Part shown: positions 20,104 to 31,017 of the stretch, one piece after another
How positions within the stretch are numbered: the stretch's first letter is position 1
Layout of the letters: each line of letters begins with the position of its first letter
Origin: Hexactinellida sp. DTS-2022
Taxonomy: Eukaryota; Porifera; Hexactinellida
Length of the DNA stretch: 64,000 nt
Direction of reading: 5' to 3'
NCBI GenBank assembly: GCA_028753945.1
Contig: JAPNXP010000001.1
Location: 11,274,501 to 11,338,500 of the forward strand
Notes under the pieces: model-generated
The model's database searches: none
What the model saw: only the letters and a program-made list of their open reading frames with translations
Told to the model about the DNA's origin: nothing
Made by a program: the position numbers and the translations under genes

Positions 20104-21523
20104 CCTGATGAATAGCTGTCCAGATATTTAGGATTTGGGGCGGTGAGAAAAATGAAATATATAATAAAGAAGAATTTGGGAAGTGGCAATATTAAGTGTA
20201 CCCGCCCCGGAGCTGGATTACTCGGCCCGAAAAAAGCCCGCATGAATATTTTTGTCTGCAAGAGGCCCGCAGCTTGTTTGCAGCTTGTAGCTTGTATACT
20301 ATAAACTGTATATATAATTCCAAAATGTTTTGTATAAATTCCAGGTCAAGAAGATAATTAGGAACTCATTGTATGAAACAGAGTTTCTGAAAAAATACAG
20401 TTAAAACGGATAACAAATATTACCCATTGAATATTTAAACCCTTTGAAAGCTAGCCTACGTTCATTTGGAATTAAAATTAATCTGTTAACTTATTTTCTA
20501 AACAATAAACTCAAATAGAACTAGGAAATTAGTGCTTTAGTATATTACGTGGAATTCGTCTTCAGAGTCCGCAAATTTCTTGCCAATTAACTATAACATT
20601 TGGAAGTTTGTCTCCACCCAAACAGATGCGATTAATACATAAATTAATACAATCAGGACAAACAAATAAATACACAACAATCGAGTTTTCAAAATATAGA
20701 GATAACAATCGCCTTTTTAACTGTATATTATGGATCATATCGGGAAATGAATAGTACCACATCAACATAGTGGGTAATGGGAAGCTAAGGGCTATATAGA
20801 GAAGTAATGAATCCTAAATTTAGGAAGAACTGAAAGAATAGAACGGGCTGAATAATTTCCTTGACGTTATCACCAAGCTATGATATGATTGGGCATACGT
20901 TTGATTTGAACATATCATCCTTGATTTGGTACATATATCGATTTATTAGAGGAAAATAAAAAAGTGATTTGAAGGCCCCAATAGGGGCAACCATTTGTAT
21001 AGAGGAACGTCTACTGATGGCAAGTGGTCTCTGGGGAGAATGGCAGCAAATTCTGATTACTCTCTCTGTCTGAAAGAAGCACCCAAACACGGAAGGGTAC
21101 AGTGTAAATAAGCAAGCATTTCTTTTTTTGGGCTGCATACGTCGAAAGAGAAATTCCATTATATATAGAGTACTTTCTTTAATAAGGAATTAAGGATAAA
21201 TGAAACGGACTTTAATTCTCCATCAGGGACACGAATCGTATTTCTGGTGTTGAAGATGTAAGCAATTGAAGAGGTGGAAAAATAAAATATAGGGCCACCC
21301 GCCATAACCAAAACTAGGCAGAGATTTCTTGTGGTTTAGGCCGTATATGCCACTCAGTGTCAGTAGGGAGGACGTTCAGTGGGCTAAAGTATATCCTCAA
21401 TGACTTAAATATGTGAAATATGAATAACATCGTTGATTCAGTAATGTAATGATATTGCGATCCAATGTGTAGACTTCATACTTTATAGATTATTATTTAT
21501 GCAATATATGGTAATATATGTAT
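20104..21523. other. Repeat debris, no clear gene
   Basis: A TTTGT-type fragment on the - strand lies near 20640-20700 (GTGTATTTATTTGTTTGTCC). A 93-residue - strand frame (20878-21159) is unrecognised and unsupported. Otherwise nothing. Confidence 0.4.
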
Positions 21524-21679
21524 AGTGGAAGCCGCTTAATCGGGACGCCTCGGGAGTTGGCATTTAGTCCCGTTTATCTGGTTCTTACGATTAACCGATA
21601 TACAGTATAATATTTAATACGAATTAGTTTCCAAAGCCTCGTCCCGATTAACCGTCTCCCGATTAAGCGGCTTCGACTG
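21524..21679. mobile_element. Tigger-type MITE
   Basis: Ends near AGTGGAAGCCGCTTAATCGG and its reverse complement. Same family as 63332-63504 (both contain CCTCGGGAGT and TTAGTCCCGTTTATC). The left terminus has lost one or two bases. TA at the right flank. Confidence 0.7.
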
Positions 21680-22670
21680 TAATACATATTGTGCAATTAG
21701 GGATAAAATATACCACTTTAATTCAGAAGGAGTGAGTCTTTCCTTAGCTATATTTCAATTATATTTGTTCGAAATGCACATTATAAATATAATGTCATTC
21801 GCTTTCGTGATGTGGAAAAGCAATGAGAGATGAAAATTTAAATCGATAAAATGGAACAAGATCCGTCGATCTAAATCCAATTGATAAGAACTTTGGGCAG
21901 TCCAATCAATACAGAATTATATAAATGACAAGCACAAACACTCTCAATTCGATGGAATTTAGAAATTGGAAAGAAAGGGTTTATAGGAAAAAGCTAAAAG
22001 GTGAGAACTAGCATAAAATAAGAAAGAGGAGGGAGCAGTTTGTAGAGTACATTCAAAGATGTCTTAGAAGAGATATCCAGCATGTTGTTAAGTAAAAGAA
22101 AAGGGTTTACAAAAGACTAAGATGAGAACCATTTTAAAGTATTTAGGAAGGAAATTGAGCAATATAGGTTGAGGAAAACAAGAGGTGTCAAGTAATATCA
22201 GATAACTCCTGCAATAAAGGCACATCAATACCCATGTAAACACAACTTTAACGTGAGAGAGTGGCTGATATAATGCAGGGTAGCGAGTACCAGTTGCATC
22301 CCAAACAAGCTGGCACAATAAAACTCGATTATTGTTTACGTGTTTGTCCTCCCTGATAGTATCAAAGTTACAGGGGGATATAAACCGCATATACTTAGGG
22401 ATGGATTCTAACTTCCAAATATCATAATAAATAAACAACTCAAAACTATTGCAATTACATAAATATAATGCAGTCACTTAATAAGAAGTTCCTATTACGG
22501 ATAGGTCAGTATTAATCAATATACACAAGATTTATAGTTCCTGAGTTATGGATCACTTGAGGAATAGTTATAAAAATTGGTAAACAAATTAATTATAATT
22601 GAAAATTAACATATAGGCCAGCTTCCAACGGGAATTTTATACACACAAGCATGATAAACACAAATTCGCA
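21680..22670. other. AT-rich stretch with repeat fragment
   Basis: A 129-residue - strand frame at 22088-22477 is unrecognised and overlaps a dispersed-repeat word (ATAAACCGCATATACT), so I do not call it a gene. Nothing else seen. Confidence 0.35.
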
Positions 22671-23574
22671 ATGAATATAAGAGGCGGCACTAAGGGGAGA
22701 AAGTTGGATGCAGAATCTATAGCATTCGTATTAAATAAAGTAGAACTTCGTCCAGATATTACCCTTCTGGAATTGAAAGCTGCATTAAGCGAAGAAACTG
22801 GGTTAGCAGTCTCTATAAGCATAATCGATCGTTGTTTAGAAGGTCAGCTGATAAGCATGAACAAATTAGAGCTTATTCCAGTGAACAGAAATAATGAACT
22901 GAATAAGCAAGCACGACGAGAATTTGCAATTTGGATACGGCAACAACACGAGTCTGGCGCCAAGTTTTGTTATGTGGACGAATGTGGGCATGGGCTTTAT
23001 ACAGCAAGAACACGTGGTCGTTCAGTTATCGGACAACCAGCTAAGAGGATTGCTGATAACCAAAGAACTCCTCACATCACGTTGCTATGTGCTATTACAC
23101 CATCCCTGGGGGTAATTCATTCTAGAATGATTATAGGCGGAGCAAAGCAAGCGGATTTTGATGGTTTCATCTCCGAATTATTCCAGCTGAATTTTGGCGC
23201 AGCTTTAGAAACTTCGGAAGGAATAACAAAACAATTTATAATATTGGATAACGCACCATGTCATCGGGGAGTAGAAAATCGGTTAGCAGGAAGCATTCAA
23301 CTAATACAGAATTAATTCGCCTTCCGCCTTACAGCTGCGAATTGAATCCAATTGAGTTTTGTTTCAACACAATCAAAGCTTTCATAAAGCGAAAGCTTAG
23401 TGAACATGGTCCTGTTACACCAACTGAAGGGCAGACCTTAGTCGGAGCAAGGAAGCAATTTTTAGTTAATTGTCCCCCACAAGCATTGGGTCAAATAACA
23501 GCAACAACGGCCTTAAATTCATTTTATCACGTGCTAACTGTAACTGCCAGAAAAGCAATAAGACTTGAAAAGGA
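22671..23574 (+). pseudogene. IS630/Tc1-like transposase, one frameshift
   Basis: First about 205 residues in one frame: GGTKGRKLDAESIAFVLNKV, the linker after the helix-turn-helix, then the catalytic core KFCYVDECGHGLYT (first Asp) and FIILDNAPCHRG (second Asp). A shift near 23290-23310 leads to LPPYSCELNPIEFCFNTIK, which supplies the Glu. With one base restored the second Asp and the Glu are about 35 residues apart, normal for this superfamily. The N-terminal HTH is missing. The C terminus ALNSFYHVLTVTARKAIRLE matches the end of the element at 52943. Coding ends by fusing into an RGG-gene remnant at 23575. No TIRs were found. Confidence 0.8.
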
Positions 23575-23937
23575 GCTCGCAGGAGGAGGTGGAGGGCTCG
23601 GGACCTCCAGGCCCGAGCCTTAGAGGTCTTAGAATTAATTATTAAATTATAATTTATTAAATCAAATTGAATCAACTTAATTATCTTCTTTTAATCACTT
23701 AAATCAATTATTGATTGTTTGTTTATTTATTAATTATATCATCGATTTATCATTTGTTATGCAAAGCTAAATCCTTCTTATTAATTAAGGGGACTTTATG
23801 AGGAATATATTTAATACACTACAGAGATGTATAACTCTAATTGATTAATTTCAAGGCTTAGTAAGGCAGCGCAGCGGTCGTCAATTGAGCCGTGAAGCGC
23901 AGAACCGTCGAAAAGCGACCGAGACCGAAGGGCTCGT
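23575..23937 (+). pseudogene. RGG-family gene, 3' remnant with flank
   Basis: GCAGGAGGAGGTGGAGGG to GCCCGAGCCTTAGAGG matches the last 30 codons of the 5053 gene (minus a deletion), followed by the conserved AT-rich trailer and the GC hairpin block ending at GGGCTCGTA. The front half was replaced by the Tc1-like sequence. Confidence 0.65.
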
Positions 23938-24135
23938 ATATTAAAAGCGAAATTGTTGATTGTGTGTTTGTGTGTTTGTGTGTTTGTCCAGAATTAATTG
24001 GAAAGACTACGAGTCCTAGGAAGCTTAAAATTTGTATACAGGGGTAATTTGTACTGCGAGAACGATCGATTGGTTTTTGAAGAGAAATATTTACATTTGA
24101 AGGTGACAAAATATGTTGGCCAATAAAATTCGAGG
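23938..24135 (+). repeat. TTTGT-type dispersed repeat
   Basis: AAAAGCGAAATTGTTGATTG, then GTGTGTTTGTCCAGAATTAA, GGAAAGACTACGAGTCC, TGGTTTTTGAAGAGAAATAT and a TTGGCCAATAAAATTCGAG end. Matches 11150-11250 in reverse and 31430-31530 in part. Lies immediately before Helitron A. Confidence 0.6.
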
Positions 24136-24169
24136 GTTTGTAATAGAAAGCCAAGGATTCAGGGGGGGA

Positions 24170-25383
24170 ACAGATTTAAAACTCCGGCTGATCGGAAGCG
24201 TTGGGAGCGAGCCAACGAGACTCCGTCTTGACACGCAAAGACAGCTTCAGTCTTCTAGACGAGATGGAGAGTCGGAGAGTGACCGTACTGCGCGCCTCGA
24301 TAATCAGAGGGAATACCAGTCAACCTATTTAGAGTCTCAGACTGACGAGCAAACTGCAGCGCGCCTCGATAATCAGAGGGAACACAAGTCAACCTATTTA
24401 GAGTCTGAGACTGACGGGCAAACTGCTGCGCGCGCCTCGATAATCAGAGGGAATATGCTACCGTGCTGAGAGCAGGAGAGACAGCAGAGCAGCATGCTGA
24501 GCGTTGCAGGGAAGGGTTGAGTTGTATGCTAATTCCCTCATTTCTAAGTCTTCCTTGAACTTAGCTCGGTCACAATCTGCCTGTGAAGTTACTGATAACT
24601 TTAGCGCCGAGTATTCAGTAAGCAGGATGACTTTTTCCTGCACTTTTTGTTAAGCGAAATTCTGGGAAAGTGAGAAATTATCCACTAGCACCAAATTATT
24701 ACCCAAGTTTCCACTCTGCTGTGGACAGGCCAAAGTTGTTCTTCCCTCTCTAGCTACGCCGCCTGACCTGCTTGCTCTTCTGCTGACAGCGGGTGACACC
24801 AGAGGGAGAGCTTTCAGAGATAACATCGGAGCGTACAACTCTGCTCTTGCCTTCGCCTCGCTCGGAGCTAACCTGGATAAGCAGCTCGCCAATGCTAAGA
24901 GAGGAGTGTACACATTCCGTATTCACGGGACTGTACACCACTACATTGGACAGCTCATGCCGAGAGAGGGACAGGCCCCGGCATTTGCTCAGAAATACAT
25001 CCATGACGGTACCCCTGAGGCTGAAGCGGAGATTCGCCAGGAGGCTCTGGGTGGGGCTGCTCTACCCGAGCTCCTGTGTCTACAGGCTATGCTGCACGAG
25101 GTCAATCCGTATGTCTCCTGCTTCAGACAGGGAATAGACGTTATGCGAGAGCATGGAGGTGCAGACGGGAGGATGACGATAGGATCTGATGGGGCCTCTG
25201 ATCCCCGTCGGTACAACGCCCCCACTGCACCAGAGATCGCCGTTATCATGCCTGGAGACGGATATAACGAGCTGGAAGCCAGCAGAGACATTGTCCTGCA
25301 CGCGCGGAGTGGGGACTTGCAGGGCATTACCGAGACCGACCGCGCCTAAGATCCCCTGCATTATGTGCTCCTATTCCCTCGAG
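24170..25383 (+). pseudogene. Helitron Rep, N-terminal part (exon 1)
   Basis: Starts with charged tandem units (ARLDNQREYQSTYLESQTDE repeated three times), a usual Helitron N-terminal region. A 2-base insertion near 24430 shifts the frame. After a decayed Cys-containing stretch (CTFCEAKFW in copy B) the Helitron-like N domain runs 24740-25349: GVYTFRIHGTVHHYIGQL, NPYVSCFRQGID and YNAPTAPEIAVIMPGD. A TAA replaces the Tyr codon found in copy B (HRAYDSLHY) at 25347. The exon ends LLFPRG at a GT donor. Confidence 0.85.
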
Positions 25384-25445
25384 GTAAGTACTGCTGATTG
25401 ATTGATATTATTCATTGCAGTGCACTATTACATTGCTTCTCTTAG
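25384..25445 (+). other. Intron in Helitron Rep gene
   Basis: 62 bp, GTAAGT to TTCTCTTAG. Splicing joins LLFPR/G to GEDGW. The same intron is in copy B (57912-57976), so it belongs to the element. Confidence 0.8.
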
Positions 25446-28400
25446 GTGAGGATGGCTGGCGGCGTAAAATTCCCTCACAGCAGAGGAAATGGTTGCGTCA
25501 CTCCGATGGAGTACAACTCCTACAGACTGATAGTCCATGGCAGCCTGAGCTACCTGCACGTGTTCGGGAGACTGTTCCATCAGTACTTGGTGGATATGTA
25601 CGCTAAGATAGAGCAGCAGAGACTTAACTATATAAAGTTCAACCAGAGGCAGATCAGGAGTGATCTCTACAGCGGTCTGGCTGACGCTCTGTCCTCAGGC
25701 GACACGGACGCCGGTGAGCTGGGAAGCAGTATTATACTCCCCTCCTCTTACACAGGTAGTCCCAGACAAATGTTTGAACTGTATCAGGACGCTATGGCTA
25801 TAGTCAGGAAATATGGTAAGCCAGACTTATTCATTACATTTACCTGTAATCCACAATGGGAGGAGATTACGTCCGCACTGCTATTAAATCAGAAAGCGAG
25901 CGAACGCCCTGATTTAATAGTTCGAGTATTTCGCCTTAAACTGCGTGAATTATTGAGCGATATTACCAAAAAGCACATTTTTGGTAAGCCTCTTGCTCAT
26001 GTGTATACCATAGAGTTCCAAAAGCGGGGCCTACCACATGCTCACATTTTAATCATACTTACTGATGAGGATAAGCCGCGAGACCCGTCTGCATATGATA
26101 ACATAGTGTGTGCTGAGATTCCGGACCCAGTTCTTAAACCGGGCCGAGGCTATATAACATTGTGAAGCGCTGTATGATGCATGGTCCATGTGGTTTGTCT
26201 AACAAAAGCGCCGCTTGCATGCGTGATGGTAAATGCTCTAAGAGATTTCCGAAATAATTTTCTTGCGTGACCAGTACTGCTAATGATGGGTACCCTAATT
26301 ACCGCCGCAGGGATGATGGCCGTAGCGTGCGAGTAGGGAAGGCTCTTCTTGACAATCGGTGGGTAGTCGCACACAATCCCTATTTGCTGTTGAAGTACAA
26401 TGCGCACAATAATTTAGAGATTTGTACCTCAGTTACTGATGTTAAGTATCTCTTCAAATATGTGTACAAGGGTCACGATAGAGCCATTGTAGTGTTTAGT
26501 TCAGGCGAAAATGCGAATACTAGCGTGCCTAAGCGTAAGGACGAGGTCGCTAATTACGTAGAAGGTCGATACGTCTCTGCCACGGAAGCTTGCTACCGTA
26601 TATTCGCCTTTGACCTTCATGGTAAATTCCCCAAAGTGATCAGGCTTGCTCTCCATCTTGAGAATGAGCAGTCTGTGGTCTTCTCTGCTGACGCGGACAT
26701 AAGAGATGCTCTGAGCAGACAGAAGCATACCACACTAACTGCATGGTTCGAAGATAATAAGAAATTCACTGAAGGGCTAGAACTCACTTACACGAATTTC
26801 GCTGACATGTTTGTGTGGGACAAAGATAAGCGTGAATGGAAACCGAGAGTTAAGGGACATGGTAAAGTGATAGCCCGTATGTACTCAGCTCATCCAGGGG
26901 AGGGACCACGTTATTACCTAAGGATACTGCTGAACCATGTCACAGGTTGCACGAGCTTTCAGGACATCCGTACTCTCCCTGATGGCACTGTCTGTGACAC
27001 CTATAAGGAGGCATGTCTGAGACGAGGTCTGTTGGAGGATGATCAGGAAGTTGATCGGTGTTTGGCAGAGGCAGCTACCTGTTCTATGCCAGCACAGTTG
27101 CGTCAGCTATTCGTGACTATTCTCCTGTTAGTTGAGCCATCTATTCCGCTCGCTCTCTGGGATAAGTACAAACCCTCTTTCGCTGAGGACTTCCTGTGTC
27201 GTGCTAGAACTGTATTTCCTAATGTGGAACTCGAGTCGGTTACTCGACGAGCATATCTTAAATAGAGTATTGCTTGATCTTGAGTACCGACTGCAGAAAC
27301 ATGGAAAGTCCTTAGCCGACTACCCAGGAATGCCGATCCCTACTAATGTGAGGAATCCGTATGAGGAATCGCGTATCATTATGTATGAGCTTGATTATAA
27401 TGTTAGTGAACAGAATGATATAGTGAGTCAAAACTTGCCTCTACTTAATGCTGACCAGTTGAGTATTTATAACATTATAATTGCAGCTGTTAACGATACT
27501 AATTCGTGCTCTAATGCATTCTTTATCGATGGACCTGGAGGGACCGGAAAAACGTTCCTTTATAACACACTGTTATCCACGGTCCGTTCACATGGTAATA
27601 TAGCATTAGCGATGGCTTCATCCGGGAAAGCAGCTCTGCTCCTACAGGGTGGTAGACTGTTCACTCTAGGATGAAGGTCCCTATCCATTTGAATGAAATC
27701 TCTGTCTGCAGTATTTCCAAACAGAGCGCCTTAGCTAGGTTAATTCAGCGCACGAAACTGTTTGTTTGGGACGAGGCTCCTATGACACATAGACATGCTG
27801 CAGAGTGTATCGACCGTACATTGAGAGATCTCTGTTCATGCAATATCCCATTCGGTGGCAAAGTTATTGTGTTTGGAGGTGATTTCCGTCAAATACTGCC
27901 TGTAATCAGACATGGGACCGAAGCAGATGTTGTGTCAGCCTGTCTGAACAGATCGCCTCTCTGGAGTCATGTTAAGGTTCTTAAACTCTCTATAAACATG
28001 CGACTCCGTAATTTATCTTCAGGTGATGCATCCCAAGTTAGTGACTTCTCCAAATTCCTTTTGAGAGTTGGAGAAGGCACTGAGCCCGAGGATGAGAATC
28101 ATATGATTCACGTGGACCACAAATTCGTTGTAGCAGGCGAGTCAGTTTCTGATTTGGTTGCTGCTACTTACGGCGATATTAAAGTTAACTATAATAATCC
28201 TGATTATATTTCTCGCCGTAGTTTGATGTGTCCTAAGAATGACACCACTGAGTTTATAAATCAATACGTTATGGACCTGATACCTGGGGAAGAGAGCACG
28301 TTATTAAGCGCAGACTCGGTAGGTGAGGAGCAGGCAGGTATATACCCCACTGAGTTCCTAAATTCTATTACACCAAATGGTTTGCCTCCTCACCGACTGT

Positions 28401-29017
28401 ACCTTAAGGTTCACGCTTCTATAATTTTATTGCGTAGTCTTGACCCGACTCAAGGAATGTGTAACGGCACTCGGTTAACTGTAAAAGCATTCCTGAATCG
28501 CATGATTGACGCCGAAATTGCTACAGGTGTTCATAAGGGTAAACGGGTTTTTATTCCTCGCATTCCCATGACTCCATCTGACTCAGACTTTCCGTTTGTG
28601 CTCAGAAGGAGGCAGTTCCCTATTCGTCCTGCCTTTTGTATTACCATTAACAAAGGGCAAGGACAGAGTTTAGAAAATGTGGGCATATTCCTACCATCTC
28701 CGAATGCTATTTTTAGCCATGGCCAACTATATGTTGCATTGAGCCGAGTTCAAAACCCTGCCGGCTTAAAACTTATGGTTTGTGGCGGTACCCCCTCCTC
28801 ATCCGGCGGAGCCTTGGTTAAGAATGTAGTATATCGTGAGGTATTCCAGAATCATTTGGGTAATGTAGTGCACTCCACTAGGATACATGTACCATGGATG
28901 TGTCTCTTCCATCCTCTCCCCTTTCGCAGTCTGATTCCGAAGACCCGGTCTTTAGTCCTGCGAAAAGGGTATCTGTACCAGGTGATTCTGAGCCACTCAG
29001 TAAGAAACCTAAGCTAA
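25446..29017 (+). pseudogene. Helitron Rep nuclease plus PIF1-type helicase
   Basis: Rep part: LPHAHILI (HUH metal-binding pair, near 26030) and KYLFKYVYKGHDR (the Tyr pair, near 26445-26480), needed for rolling-circle cleavage. Helicase part: FFIDGPGGTGKTF (Walker A, near 27530), FVWDEAPMTHRHA (Walker B), VFGGDFRQILPVI, and [17 protein letters not shown] through LYVALSRV (motifs V-VI). Lesions: 5-base insertion near 26145, stop at FPK/FS (26254), a small insertion at 27230-27245 also present in copy B, a shift at 27650, and a shift before OTU near 28885. The protein cannot be made intact. Confidence 0.9.
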
Positions 29018-29796
29018 CTGAATCCAGTGATAATATCCTCAGTCCATTCCTGGGTTCCCAATCTACTCAGTCTCCCATGAGTACTGATTTGCCTGATTTG
29101 ATGTTTGATGGTATTATCACAGGCCCGGTACATACTATGGATATTAATTTGCTCAATTGTTCCATAAATAACTTGACTCCCCTTATGCAAAGGAGGATTG
29201 CCAGTAGTATTGGGTTAGATGTCGAACCAATTTTAATGACTAGAGAACCCTTGCTTCGCCCTCTTATTAATAATTACAAGCAATACTACTGTTCACTGGA
29301 AAATAGATTGACAAATACATTTCACATGAATATTTCTTTAGTACCAGTATTTGCCGATGGTAATTGTTTGTATCGAGCATTATCCCATATTATATTTGGT
29401 ACTGAATCGAAATTTGAAATGCTAAAGCAGAATCTGATTGGTAGATTCATGTCGAGTCCACAACACTTTCCTAATGTTATGGAAAAATCGGGTTTGTACT
29501 CTGAGGAGGAATCGCATGAGCACGTACAACGCATTTCCGCTCCTCATGCATGGGGTACTGACGTAGAATTAAGAATGCTAGGAGCTTTAGCTGGCATAGA
29601 CGTCGTCTCCATTATAGCAACCGATAGTGATTGCAATAAGTGGAGACTAGACCATGTGTATATCCATGGTCTACTAACAAGTCCAATGGTATGTGATCCA
29701 ATCTACAATGGTAAAAAATTGGGGATAGTGTATCATTGCATAGACCACCATGTAGGTGCTGAACACTTTGATCCGTTTTACTTAGTAGCTCAATGA
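28894..29796 (+). CDS. Helitron-encoded OTU-family cysteine protease
   Basis: 300 residues, identical to the product at 146-1048. Catalytic Cys158 in DGNCLYR, probable catalytic His291 in AEHFDPFY, and a conserved WGTDVELRMLGALAGIDVV core as in other OTU domains. It overlaps the end of the helicase frame (28894-29017) in another phase. By comparison with the fused gene at 43784-44959 it was probably the C-terminal domain of the helicase polypeptide. Confidence 0.8.
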   Translation: MDVSLPSSPLSQSDSEDPVFSPAKRVSVPGDSEPLSKKPKLTESSDNILSPFLGSQSTQSPMSTDLPDLMFDGIITGPVHTMDINLLNCSINNLTPLMQRRIASSIGLDVEPILMTREPLLRPLINNYKQYYCSLENRLTNTFHMNISLVPVFADGNCLYRALSHIIFGTESKFEMLKQNLIGRFMSSPQHFPNVMEKSGLYSEEESHEHVQRISAPHAWGTDVELRMLGALAGIDVVSIIATDSDCNKWRLDHVYIHGLLTSPMVCDPIYNGKKLGIVYHCIDHHVGAEHFDPFYLVAQ

Positions 29797-30410
29797 AGTA
29801 ATAACAGCGTCGAAATCCCCCCTGCTGTTCAAAATGGCGTGGCATGACTAACTGTATTCAACATAACCTTAGTCAACAGAAGCAGTTTACTGCTTACTGA
29901 ATGAAGCGTGATTCCGCTGAGGGATGGAACACTTTTGGCAAATGATACCCATATCATGCCAAGAGTGATTCTCAATTGGTGAGCAGCTGTCCAATATGTA
30001 TTTATTGACAGCTAGAAGCTTTGCTTCCTTCAATGTAAGCTATCCCAGCATAGTGATGATTACAGTATATGTATACAGGTATATTGTGAGAGGATCCACT
30101 CATCCCAGTGTTACTTCATTAATTGAGCTACTAAGAAGTGCAGAAAGCAATATCAATATTTATTGTTTTCTGCCCCCCGAGACGACGGATCAAATTAGCG
30201 CTCAGGCGTAGGCTCGGGGAAAGGTACAGGACATGTCCCAAGTGTGTCCGTTCTATTATAGAATAGCCCTGAGGGAACGAACCTATAATTATTTGAATAC
30301 ATAATATACAGTCTTCCTGAGGCTGCAATCTGATTATTTGAAAATAAATTCATCTAACCAATGATTTGTGCACGTTTTACATTGCATGTTTTTCTTTTAG
30401 TACGTCTAAC
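29797..30410 (+). other. Helitron A 3' flank
   Basis: Noncoding, conserved in copies 1 and B. Contains the CCCCGAG/CTCGGGG stem-loop at 30175-30219 and the empty site (30067) of the transposon that split copy 1. Confidence 0.7.
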
Positions 30411-30418
30411 TATAAAAA
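30411..30418 (+). promoter_or_regulatory. TATA box of the RGG gene
   Basis: TATAAAAA, 31 bases before the ATG at 30442, followed by TTTTTTTACTAATCTGAATA. Same arrangement at 60978 in copy B. Confidence 0.55.
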
Positions 30419-30441
30419 CTTTTTTTACTAATCTGAATAAA

Positions 30442-31017
30442 ATGGATTTGATAAATTATAACGAGGACGACCGCGAGGAGGACTGGGACCAGGAGGACGA
30501 CCGCGAGGAGGACCGGGATCGGGAGGACTGCGAGGAGCGGGAGGACCGCGAGGAGCGGGAGGACCGCGAGGAGCGGGAGGACCGTGAGGAGCGGGAGGAC
30601 TGCGAGGAGCGGGAGGAGCGGGAGGACCGTGAGGAGCGGGAGGACTGCGAGGAGCGGGAGGACCGCGAGGAGCGGGAGGACCGTGAGGAGCGGGAGGACT
30701 GCGAGGAGCGGGAGGACCGTGAGGAGCGGGAGGACCGTGAGGACCGGGAGGACGGCCGCGAGGAAGGTCCTCAGCGGCGGGGTGGACAGCGGGGAGGACA
30801 GCGGGGAGGATTGCGGGGAGGACAGCGAGGTGGACAGCGGGGAGGACAGCGCGGAGGACAGCGCGGAGGACAGTGGGGACAGCGGGGACAGTGGGGAGGA
30901 CAGCGTGGACAGCGGGGACAGTGGGGAGTCTTGGGACCGCGGTGGACTCGCAGAGGGAGGGAGGAGAGGAGGGCCCGGGTTATGGGAATTTTAGAGTACG
31001 TTATTAATTTAAATTAG
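30442..31017 (+). CDS. Acidic-repeat/RGG protein, EERED subtype
   Basis: 191 residues, intact. After MDLINYNEDDREED comes about 100 residues of Glu/Asp/Arg repeats (CEEREDREE units), then a QRGG block of about 50 residues (RGGQRGGQRGGL), then RRGREERRARVMG and a hydrophobic tail ILEYVINLN. The acidic sequence shares no motif with the Asp/Pro/Gln type at 5053, yet block order, leader and tail agree. Likely disordered and nucleic-acid binding by its RGG box; actual role unknown. It lies 645 bp after the OTU stop in the same orientation with its own TATA box, so it is probably a separate transcription unit of the Helitron. Confidence 0.6.
   Translation: MDLINYNEDDREEDWDQEDDREEDRDREDCEEREDREEREDREEREDREEREDCEEREEREDREEREDCEEREDREEREDREEREDCEEREDREEREDREDREDGREEGPQRRGGQRGGQRGGLRGGQRGGQRGGQRGGQRGGQWGQRGQWGGQRGQRGQWGVLGPRWTRRGREERRARVMGILEYVINLN
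30781..30950 (+). other. G-run repeat, G-quadruplex candidate
   Basis: Repeated GCGGGGAGGACA units give many G3-G4 runs spaced about 8 bases. They encode the QRGG block. Structure formation is an inference. Confidence 0.4.

Larger units (their letters stand above)
24140..31017 (+). mobile_element. Helitron copy A (Rep/helicase/OTU/RGG)
   Basis: The longest Helitron copy here: N-terminal repeat region, HUH Rep, PIF1-type helicase, OTU domain, 3' flank with GC stem-loop and an RGG gene. At least six lesions break the main frame. I could not mark exact 5' TC or 3' CTRR ends: the 5' side abuts a TTTGT repeat and the 3' side runs into the RGG unit. Its last part is identical to copy 1 and its first four fifths closely match copy B. 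Confidence 0.85.

Noticed and set aside
22088..22477. 129-codon - strand frame
   Set aside because: Unrecognised, overlaps dispersed repeat words and lacks promoter or splice signals.
24650..25361. Several long frames in other phases over the Helitron N domain
   Set aside because: Shadows of the GC-rich Rep coding region, which has recognisable homology in one frame only.
30584..30994. Alternative + frame of 136 codons inside the 30442 gene (SGRT and DSGED repeats)
   Set aside because: A shifted reading of the same repeat; it lacks the conserved start and tail seen in the family.
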